From a virus, in IMG/VR virus record IMGVR_UViG_3300010391_000125, positions 1-25,153 of that record: a stretch of 25,153 bases of DNA. One strand, written 5' to 3'. Both the position numbers and the translations under genes were made by a program. The notes beneath the pieces are model-generated. The model had not been told where the DNA came from. It made no database searches and was given only the letters and a program-made list of their open reading frames with translations. Below, in pieces: positions 7,133-12,948 of this stretch; positions within the stretch are counted from its first letter, which is position 1; the number at the start of each line of letters is the position of its first letter.

Positions 7133-8769
7133 TATGGGCATCCTCCGTCGACTACCAGTACAGCGATGTTAACTTCGGCACCGGTCGACAACCGGGACAC
7201 CAGCACGCAGTCCGCGGCGGCGGCACCGACCCGGTCCGTGCTCTCGTCCACGTAGATGCGCGCCCTGTTGGCCGCCGGATTGGCCGCGGGCGCTGCCAAG
7301 GCCGGGTAGTCGAGCGTTCCGAGATCCAGCACGATGGTCGACGAGTTGATGTTCAACTCGCCAGTCGTGTTGGCGATGTCGGTTGTGACGTCCCCGCCGA
7401 AGACCAGTCCGCGGTCCCAGCCGCCGTCAATTCGCAAAGCGTCCTCCTGGGTATCGACGTCCGGGCTTATATCTGTGATGTAGATCCCCCGAATGCTCCC
7501 GCCAGTGTGGTCCGCACCGGAGCCGACGTCGACCTCGATGCCGTCGTAGCTCCCGGTACCGCTCAGCCCAGACGCAGGCGCTTGCGGATCGATGAGTAAC
7601 GACTTGACGTTGTTGCCCCCTGTAGCGCCTCCCTGGTTAAAGTCGCCCCGGAGGCGAAACAGCGCCCCGCTGGTAGGGTCATCCGCTATTTCGAAGATCG
7701 TTGCGAACGAAGCGTCAAAGGCGAACATGAAGTTGTTGTCCGGGATGATAAACGAGATCGAGGCCGTGGACTGAATCTCCACATCGTCGTTGAACAGCAG
7801 TTGGCTCGAACCTCCGTCCGCTTGGAACACCATGGTCTTGTCGAGCGTTGCCCCGAAGGCCATCGTGAGCGAGTTCGTCAAGCCGCTGATTGCCGTACCA
7901 GAGGAGTACCTGACCCCAGTGTCCCACCCGGTGCCGATGTTGATCGCGTTCTCTGTGGCATCCGCGTCGCCCGTGATGGAGTCGACCAGTATTCCGTTCA
8001 GCGTATTTCCTGCTCCGGTGTGGTTCGCGTTCGTCGGATCCAAGTTTAGGAAGTTCACCGTATCGGAGCCGTTCATGGCGTTCAGTACGGAGATGAACTG
8101 AACCAGGGATCCGCTCGTGCTCGCATCCGGCGCATCAAAGAAGGCGAACTGGCCTTCGGTGGGCGCGTCGAAGTTCGCGTATATCTCGAAGCGCTCATCG
8201 TTGACGACTAAGGCCGTCTCGATCGCGTCGGCGGTGGAACCCTCAAAGATGATTATAGAAAGTGTCCCAGACTGTCCTGGGCTGACGGCCCCTGCCACGC
8301 CGTCCACGTCTATCGTCCCGCTGAAAGTGTTCATTCCGGTCCAGGAGTTGGTCGTTGTCAAAAGCGGGAGGGTCCCGGTAGCGTTGGGGAACGTGATGGT
8401 CCGGTCCGCCGTCGGGTCAGTTACCATCAGGAACGTCTCGAAGGCGTCCGCCGCAGCCCCCTCGTAGATGATCTGGCCCGTGTCGCCGTCGATGCAGATC
8501 GAGTTCGCGTCGCCCTCGGCCCCACCGAAGCAAACATCCACACCCGCGGCCGTTCGGTTGAAGACGTTCAGGCCGGTCCAGGTGTTATCGCTCGTCATAA
8601 TCGTCGACGCAGAGCACGTGAAGTTATCGAACTCGTCGAAGCAGTTCTCTAGCGCTTGAATTGCCTTGGTAGAGAATCCACCACCTTGAGTGCTGCTCTG
8701 TGTAGCTGCGAGAGTTCCGACAGCTAGGATGCCAAGGAACGTACCGAGGATACGCCAGATACGATTCAT
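7132..8769 (-). CDS. Large exported, repeat-containing beta protein (fibre-like)
   Basis: This 545-residue protein has its ATG (8767-8769) overlapping the upstream stop as TAATG. Residues 1-24 (MNRIWRILGTFLGILAVGTL, then AATQ) look like a Sec signal peptide. The rest is Ser/Thr/Asp/Gly-rich with few Lys. It contains repeated elements: NTWTGLNVF and NSWTGMNTFSG; YEGAAADAFETFLMVTD followed by PTADRTITFPNATGT, and FEGSTADAIETALVVND. C-terminal segments such as GSYDGIEVDVGSGADHTGG and GIYITDISPDVDTQEDAL suggest a stacked beta-helix or fibre shaft. GC content rises sharply after the first about 55 codons, as if a new body had been joined to a local signal peptide. No enzymatic motif is visible. 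Confidence 0.8.
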   Translation of the reverse strand: MNRIWRILGTFLGILAVGTLAATQSSTQGGGFSTKAIQALENCFDEFDNFTCSASTIMTSDNTWTGLNVFNRTAAGVDVCFGGAEGDANSICIDGDTGQIIYEGAAADAFETFLMVTDPTADRTITFPNATGTLPLLTTTNSWTGMNTFSGTIDVDGVAGAVSPGQSGTLSIIIFEGSTADAIETALVVNDERFEIYANFDAPTEGQFAFFDAPDASTSGSLVQFISVLNAMNGSDTVNFLNLDPTNANHTGAGNTLNGILVDSITGDADATENAINIGTGWDTGVRYSSGTAISGLTNSLTMAFGATLDKTMVFQADGGSSQLLFNDDVEIQSTASISFIIPDNNFMFAFDASFATIFEIADDPTSGALFRLRGDFNQGGATGGNNVKSLLIDPQAPASGLSGTGSYDGIEVDVGSGADHTGGSIRGIYITDISPDVDTQEDALRIDGGWDRGLVFGGDVTTDIANTTGELNINSSTIVLDLGTLDYPALAAPAANPAANRARIYVDESTDRVGAAAADCVLVSRLSTGAEVNIAVLVVDGGCP

Positions 8770-9254
8770 TATCTTAGTCTCCGCGATCCGTAGTAATACA
8801 GACTGACATCTTCTGGTGAACCATCACCATCGTCGACACCGTTGATGAAGATACCAACACGAATCTGGAACATTGCTTCTGGAACTACGACGTAGTCGGT
8901 GGTTGCTGCAGCGTACGCAATTGTAAGGCTGAGTGGGATAGGTGTAGTCCCATTTTTCACTCGACCATAGACTCTTACGTCGATTGTTCCAGCAGTAAGG
9001 GCCATTGCATCGATGTGAACAGCGACTCCCTTGAAGTCTTCCGTACGTGCATCAATCCAACCATCTTCCGCAGCGCTACCTGTAGAGCATGCAGCCATAC
9101 CTTCAGGCGGAGACCCAGGGAAGGTTACAGTGTCACAGAAGATCTCTGTCAAGGAATCGAGGTCGTAGGTCTCGAAGATGTCAGATCTCTTCTGAGCGCT
9201 GGCGACAGTCGCCAGACATAGAAGTAGCGCGAGTGCGAGAATTAATCTCTTCAT
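8769..9254 (-). CDS. Secreted protein with classical signal peptide, unknown function
   Basis: This 161-residue protein starts at the ATG at 9254 with AGAGGATGTGAC upstream. The N-terminus MKRLILALALLLCLATVASA is a textbook Sec signal peptide with an A-S-A cleavage site before QKRS. The mature part contains two or three cysteines (IFCDTVTF, MAACSTGS) that could form a disulphide. It then has beta-strand segments (VAVHIDAMALTAGTIDVRVY and GRVKNG) and ends VSLYYYGSRRLR. It is the first of three consecutive genes for exported products, each overlapping the next by one base, so they form one transcriptional and translational unit. The family is unrecognised. Confidence 0.75.
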   Translation of the reverse strand: MKRLILALALLLCLATVASAQKRSDIFETYDLDSLTEIFCDTVTFPGSPPEGMAACSTGSAAEDGWIDARTEDFKGVAVHIDAMALTAGTIDVRVYGRVKNGTTPIPLSLTIAYAAATTDYVVVPEAMFQIRVGIFINGVDDGDGSPEDVSLYYYGSRRLR

Positions 9255-9272
9255 GTCACATCCTCTTAGGAC

Positions 9273-9325
9273 TCTCTGGAAAGAGCCTTAGTAAGAGGTG
9301 CAACCACTCACGCTCTTCCCAGAGA
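9273..9325 (-). terminator. 14-bp imperfect hairpin between virion gene and secreted-protein operon
   Basis: Plus-strand TCTCTGGAAAGAGC (9273-9286) and GCTCTTCCCAGAGA (9312-9325) are inverted repeats with one mismatch. On the minus-strand RNA that position is a G-U pair, so the stem is continuous there. The 25-base loop holds a small CCT/AGG stem. It lies in the 80-base gap before the secreted-protein operon and could reduce read-through or stabilise the upstream message. Confidence 0.5.
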
Positions 9326-9334
9326 ACTGTTGTC

Positions 9335-9790
9335 TTACACGAGATTGAGGTACACGACGTAGAGATCACCGCGGAACTCAACCCAGTCGGCAGAGTCGGC
9401 GTCGTACACCACGATCTCTCCACCACCAACGACATCTGGCTCGGGCACCAACCCACCAGCACCGTCTTCATCAACGAAGAGAAGTGCTCCCCTCGTCTGT
9501 CCAGTGCTCACAAGCGATCCCTTCTTCAGACCGGTGGTAGCAACGCTGACCGACGCGAGATACCCATCAGGGTCGCTCGTACGGCCAACATCGAGTGTCT
9601 TCGTGGTACCAGTGACCTCGGCCACGCGAACGTCGAGGAAGACATCAAGTACAACAGCCTTCGAAGGAAGGGTGAGTCGTGTGTTCTGCACTGCCCCGGT
9701 AGGAGCAGCGTTGATGCCAATCTTGGCAACGTGCGGGATCAGGCCATCAGCAATGCGCGCCCGACTTCTTGTTAGCTGTGAAATAGCCAT
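9335..9790 (-). CDS. Small beta-rich virion-type protein
   Basis: This 151-residue protein starts at the ATG at 9790 (MAISQLTRSRARIADGLIPH), with an AGGAGTAAAAGC stretch upstream. It is beta-rich and acidic. Alternating segments are LTLPSKAVVLDVFLDVRVAE, VGRTSDPDGYLASVSVA, RGALLFVDEDGAG and a C-terminal VEFRGDLYVVYLNLV. There are no cysteines and no signal peptide. Its place two genes after the major capsid protein, plus the beta composition, suggests a capsid-associated or decoration protein. I have no specific family match. The message appears to end at the hairpin that follows. Confidence 0.72.
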   Translation of the reverse strand: MAISQLTRSRARIADGLIPHVAKIGINAAPTGAVQNTRLTLPSKAVVLDVFLDVRVAEVTGTTKTLDVGRTSDPDGYLASVSVATTGLKKGSLVSTGQTRGALLFVDEDGAGGLVPEPDVVGGGEIVVYDADSADWVEFRGDLYVVYLNLV

Positions 9791-9796
9791 TTGCTT

Positions 9797-10114
9797 TTAC
9801 TCCTTTGCCTTTGCAACTGGGACTCTCCCTACAACGGGAAGCGGCTTCCTAGGCCTAGGAGGTAGTTGAAGCCCCCTAGGTAATTCTTCCGCGATTGCTG
9901 CCGGTTGCTCAGGTATCGAAACTGCCTCAGTAGACTGCTCCGTCTTGACCACTTCCGTTTGAGCTACTTTCTGCTGAGGCGGCGCAGAAGGCTTACCGAC
10001 GAATCGGTGCTCAAGTAGGAGGCGCTCGTTCTTCCAATGAGACGTCTCAACAAGATCTCCAACCTTGAGGGTCTTACCTTCTGCTGAAAACCGTCTTAAA
10101 ACCTGATGTAGCAT
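9797..10114 (-). CDS. Small Pro-rich protein downstream of the capsid gene
   Basis: This 105-residue protein starts at the ATG at 10114 (MLHQVLRRFSAEGKTLKVGD), with AAAGGAAATC upstream. The first 40 residues form a compact beta unit of the 'G-x-xLxVGDxVExxxWxNxxxLxxxRFVG' type seen in small phage proteins that follow capsid genes. The rest is low-complexity Pro/Glu/Lys/Val (PPRPRKPLPVVGRVPVAKAK). It lies between the terminator-like hairpin of the capsid gene and the 151-residue protein, six bases apart from the latter. Function unknown; probably part of the head module. Confidence 0.68.
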   Translation of the reverse strand: MLHQVLRRFSAEGKTLKVGDLVETSHWKNERLLLEHRFVGKPSAPPQQKVAQTEVVKTEQSTEAVSIPEQPAAIAEELPRGLQLPPRPRKPLPVVGRVPVAKAKE

Positions 10115-10150
10115 TTCCAGATTTCCTTTCTCTTGCTACTTACGAAACTT

Positions 10151-10184
10151 GTGGTGGTGGACCTCGTTAGAAGCCCACCACCAC
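10151..10184 (-). terminator. Hairpin directly after the major capsid gene
   Basis: GTGGTGGTGG (10151-10160) and CCACCACCAC (10175-10184) form a perfect 10-bp stem with a 14-base loop, starting about 18 bases past the capsid stop on the minus strand. The following RNA (AAGUUUCG) has only a short U run. A partial terminator or mRNA 3' stabiliser would help give capsid protein in excess over downstream products. Confidence 0.6.
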
Positions 10185-10202
10185 CAAAGCGAAACCGAAA
10201 CC

Positions 10203-11153
10203 TTACGCTACTGCGTTCTCGATGAAGTAGCCCATGTCGCTGGCGACAACCTTGTTGTCCCATGCCTTCTCGGCTTCGACACGTTCTGCCTTCTTGAGGC
10301 GCATCGGAATACGGGTGACTCCGATTTCAGCACCGAGGCCCTGAGACACTCCGCGCCATGCGAACGTGTATCCTGCGGACGGCTGGTAGAGACCAGGCGA
10401 ACGGGACACGTACATGAGCAGAGCACTCTTGCCGTGGGTGAAGTCGTAGGCATCAGCAGCACCTTCGGCATTCGTCGCGTAGATCGCACGCGCAACCAGG
10501 ATGCGCTCCACTCCGAAGAGGGTCGCAAGAAGGTCTTCCGCAACTACGCGGAACTGCGTGTACTTGATCCGATCGACGATGTCTGGGTGGTTGCGGAGCT
10601 TACGCATTACCTGGTAGCCGAGCACAAGCGTGTTAGGCATGAACCCGGTGGTACCGAGGATGGTCTCCTTGCCCTCTTCGATGTCGTCGATGGGGTCGGA
10701 GGTTGCGTAGTCGCTCCACGGATCTGCGAGCACGACGTCCGTGTCCCACACACCCGTAGTGAAGAAGTCCGCTACCCACTGAAGCTCCTGCCGAAGCAGC
10801 ATCTTCTGAGTAACGAACTGAGTCGCATCACGGAACGGATTGAGCGGGATGTCCGAATTCGCAAGAACCTGGTTGTCCACGTCCTTGTGCATTGCGAACA
10901 CGTCGCAGTTGTAGTTGTCCTGTCCGATGTTGTAGCCGGATCCTGCCGACTCGGTAGCCGGTGCACGTCTCTCGGCTTCATCACGGAACCAATCGTTCTT
11001 GGTGTAGACGTAGTAGAGATCGCTCTTCTTGTCTACGGGAACGATAGGGAATACCTTCGAAGAAATGAAGGCATCCTGTTCCTGGATGTAAGCCACGGAG
11101 ATGTTCGTAAGAATCGCGTCTACGTGAACTTGGTTGAGTGTTGGCTGTGACAT
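10203..11153 (-). CDS. Major capsid protein (HK97-fold)
   Basis: This 316-residue protein starts at the ATG at 11153, with GGGAGGA seven bases upstream. It belongs to a widespread phage capsid family recognisable by the N-terminus VHVDAILTNISVAYIQ, KVFPIVPVDKKSDLYYVY, DEAERRAPATESAGSGY, FAMHKDVDNQVLAN, FVTQKMLLRQELQWVADF and FMPNTLVLGYQVMRKL. It forms the icosahedral shell. No N-terminal delta domain is visible, which fits the separate scaffold protein encoded upstream. The decoration protein gene lies upstream and a hairpin terminator follows, as expected for a highly expressed gene. Confidence 0.93.
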   Translation of the reverse strand: MSQPTLNQVHVDAILTNISVAYIQEQDAFISSKVFPIVPVDKKSDLYYVYTKNDWFRDEAERRAPATESAGSGYNIGQDNYNCDVFAMHKDVDNQVLANSDIPLNPFRDATQFVTQKMLLRQELQWVADFFTTGVWDTDVVLADPWSDYATSDPIDDIEEGKETILGTTGFMPNTLVLGYQVMRKLRNHPDIVDRIKYTQFRVVAEDLLATLFGVERILVARAIYATNAEGAADAYDFTHGKSALLMYVSRSPGLYQPSAGYTFAWRGVSQGLGAEIGVTRIPMRLKKAERVEAEKAWDNKVVASDMGYFIENAVA

Positions 11154-11167
11154 TGTTCAGTCCTCCC

Positions 11168-11557
11168 TTACGCAGCCCGCGAAGGTGCGAGACAGTCGAC
11201 CAACGCCGCAATGAGCACACCAGCAGCGGCTGCAGCTTCGAGCGCCTGACCGACCTTGAACACCGTGGTGTCCGTGCCGGAGACGATCGAGTCTGCCTGA
11301 CCATCTGCAGAAGTGCCCAGCTCAGCAGCGATAGCGATGATGCCATCAGCCGAAAGCTTGGTGATACCTGTTACCAGGATTTCTGCCTCTTCGCCTAGCC
11401 CCGGATCGTTCTGAAGAACACCAACTGGCTTGTCCGTGATTGCAGCGCAAACAACGGCGTCACCAGAGGCATTCAACTTCACGAAACGGTACTGGCTGAG
11501 AGAAAGGTCTGCACCAGCACGCAGCGAGAACTTGAAGCCAGGAATTTCGTAAGCCAT
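11168..11557 (-). CDS. Head decoration / capsid stabilisation protein (DUF2190-like)
   Basis: This 129-residue protein starts at the ATG at 11557. The pattern YRFVKLNASGDAVVCAAITD, then KPVGVLQNDPGLGEEAEILV, TGITKLSADG and GTSADGQADSIVSGTD matches small capsid decoration proteins (DUF2190-like). In these, 'PxGVLQNxP..GxxAxVxxxGxxKVxA' is the recurring core. Such proteins sit on the outer capsid surface and stabilise the expanded shell. The C-terminus is Ala-rich (ALEAAAAAGVLIAALVDCL). It is separated by 14 bases from the capsid gene and by a few bases from the scaffold end, an arrangement seen in many phages. Confidence 0.83.
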   Translation of the reverse strand: MAYEIPGFKFSLRAGADLSLSQYRFVKLNASGDAVVCAAITDKPVGVLQNDPGLGEEAEILVTGITKLSADGIIAIAAELGTSADGQADSIVSGTDTTVFKVGQALEAAAAAGVLIAALVDCLAPSRAA

Positions 11558-11563
11558 TTTTCC

Positions 11564-11954
11564 TTACCCCCTCTGTTCCGCTAGGTACTCGTTGTAGAGA
11601 CCCGGGTTGAGTTCGACAGCCTTGGCGAAGGCCATTGCCTCCGTCATCGGCTTTCCGTTTTCACTCTTCTGCACGAGGCCCTTGGCAACTTCCTTCAGGC
11701 GGCTGAGAACGGAAGCGGTATCTCCATAGGAGAAGCTCTTTCCGTTTGCCTCATTGAAAGCCTTGGACTCCGCGATTGCGTTGTCCGCTGCCTTCAGCAC
11801 GCGCTTGAAGTCGTCTGCCTGTTCCTTCGTGAACGACTCTTCGGCCTTCTTCACCGTCGATCCAAGTACCTTGGAATCGATGGGAAGGTTGGGATATTCC
11901 ACTGCAGCCTTCTGAATCGCCTGCTCCAGCTTCCGAGTATCACGCTCGGCAGCT
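11564..11954 (-). CDS. C-terminal part of scaffold-like protein, separated by a frameshift
   Basis: This frame is open from the upstream stop position down to 11564 and reads DFSELAAERDTRKLEQAIQK, then AAVEYPNLPIDSKVLGSTVK. A simple ORF call would begin at the internal ATG at 11902 (112 residues). The helical, charged sequence and the 'AE-(Y/F)-PNLP' element are usual for the C-terminal part of phage scaffolding proteins. The final PMTEAMAFAKAVELNPGLY resembles the C-terminal capsid-binding helices. The N-terminal part lies in the other frame up to 12741. Adding one base at about 11966-11968 (reading QEE-D-FSEL) fuses both without a gap. Confidence 0.72.
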
Positions 11955-12741
11955 AGCTCCGAGAAGTCTCTTCTTGCGCCTTCTTGATCTGTTCTGCCTG
12001 AGCAGCCAAATCAGCATGCGCCTTGAAGATCGACTCTACGCGAGTGCGGGCTTCTTCTGTTAGGCTGGAGAGAAAATCGTTGTCATCAGCCTTCTTGGCC
12101 GCTACCTTTTCCTTGCCCTTGCCCTTCATGAAAGGAGGCTTCTTGGACTTTTCGTCGTCCTCTTCCTCTTCCTCTTCCTCCACTGGTGCTACCACCTTCT
12201 TGGCCTTGAGGACCTCGTCAGTAGTAGCTGGAGTTTCGGGCTTGGACTCGGTTGGAGCAGCTTCCTTGGCTAGCTCTTCAGCAGTCTTCTTAACGTCGTC
12301 TGCCATTTCCTCATCCTCCTGTTCGTTTGACTTGGTAAGAGGTCCACCGCGGCTGGCGGCTCTCTTACCGGCTGTTGCTGATTCTTGGCTGGCTCCCATG
12401 AGGCCTCGAATCATGTCCATGAAGTCACTGGGAAGCTCCCTCTCGAAGCCGCGGAGAAGACGTACAGCACCTTTGACGGCACTCATTGCTCGTGGTGAAA
12501 GGGCTCCCTTTTCCACAAGGTCTTGAAGTCCGCCTTCTCCATCGAAAGGCTTTTCTAGAGCTTCGGCCAGTTCGGCCTTCAGGATTTCTTCTTCGAACTG
12601 TGTCGCTAGGTTCTTATCTTCCGTAGACGGGTTCTCCGCCTTGAGAAGTAGAAATTTGTGCGTGTTTGCAGCCTTCGGAACGAGGGATACCTCGTCCGCT
12701 TCTAGGTCTTGAAGTAAAAAGTCTGCTTTCTTTTCCGCCAT
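11953..12741 (-). CDS. Scaffold-like protein, N-terminal and central part (nested start inside)
   Basis: This 262-residue frame starts at the ATG at 12741. The first about 35 residues (DLEADEVSLVPKAANTHKFL) resemble the 'DEVSLVDxPANxxxFxxxK' opening of XkdF-type proteins. Residues 146 onward (MADDVKKTAEELAKEAA) are strongly acidic/basic and helical, with a run of Glu/Asp near residues 190-200 and KKPPFMKGKGKEKVAAKKAD. They end in a coiled coil (ARTRVESIFKAHADLAAQ). This composition is typical of scaffolding proteins. A stop after EETSRS interrupts the frame, and the rest follows in the -1 frame to 11564. A strong internal RBS suggests a second, shorter product. The leader of about 140 bases has a hairpin next to the start and lacks a clear Shine-Dalgarno site. 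Confidence 0.75.
   Translation of the reverse strand: MAEKKADFLLQDLEADEVSLVPKAANTHKFLLLKAENPSTEDKNLATQFEEEILKAELAEALEKPFDGEGGLQDLVEKGALSPRAMSAVKGAVRLLRGFERELPSDFMDMIRGLMGASQESATAGKRAASRGGPLTKSNEQEDEEMADDVKKTAEELAKEAAPTESKPETPATTDEVLKAKKVVAPVEEEEEEEDDEKSKKPPFMKGKGKEKVAAKKADDNDFLSSLTEEARTRVESIFKAHADLAAQAEQIKKAQEETSRS
12304..12320 (-). promoter_or_regulatory. Internal ribosome binding site for a nested scaffold product
   Basis: On the minus strand AGGAGG (12315-12320) lies eight bases before an in-frame ATG (12304-12306, MADDVKK), inside the 12741 frame at codon 146. It is a stronger site than the one at the full-length start. Nested in-frame scaffold genes (such as lambda Nu3 within C) are well known, so a separate scaffold protein starting here is likely. 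Confidence 0.6.
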
Positions 12742-12748
12742 AGCGATA

Positions 12749-12767
12749 CCAGTCTCAGTGAGGCTGG
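12749..12767 (-). promoter_or_regulatory. Hairpin next to the scaffold start codon
   Basis: On the transcribed strand CCAGCCTC-act-GAGACTGG folds into an 8-bp stem with one mismatch, ending seven bases before the ATG at 12741. No obvious Shine-Dalgarno sequence lies between hairpin and start. The structure may lower initiation of the long product relative to the internal start. Confidence 0.35.
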
Positions 12768-12880
12768 TTCGCTTGCGCGGCCCGTGGCGTGACTCTTACG
12801 AGTGAGGCGTATGGCGGGGAAGGCAACGAGTCGTGGGTTCACGAAGAACACACGAAAGGTGTTTCCCAGCGTCGCGCTGA

Positions 12881-12948
12881 AGAATGAGCTATTTAGGTAG
12901 GATGTGTCAAGGGGTTATTCCCCGTTTTGACAGAAAGTTGTGAGGTTA
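12881..12948 (-). promoter_or_regulatory. Promoter-like element upstream of the scaffold gene (copy 1)
   Basis: Read on the minus strand: TAACCTCACAA, then CTTTCTGTC, GGGAATA, and a perfect -35 TTGACA (12905-12910). CATTCT follows 18 bases later (12881-12886) as a weak -10. The same order of blocks occurs upstream of the portal gene at 16.3 kb. It begins at the stop of the protease gene and leaves a leader of about 140 bases to the scaffold start. Confidence 0.55.

Noticed and set aside
5990-7255. Long plus-strand open frame of 421 codons
   Set aside because: It is the antisense of the GC-rich minus-strand genes; Arg/Gly/Val-rich composition with no motif, and the minus-strand frames have RBS sites and overlaps.
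9089-9775. Plus-strand open frame of 228 codons
   Set aside because: Antisense to two minus-strand genes with clear starts; basic, motif-free translation.
10149-11150. Plus-strand open frame of 333 codons opposite the capsid gene
   Set aside because: Shadow of the major capsid protein, with no RBS and low-information composition.
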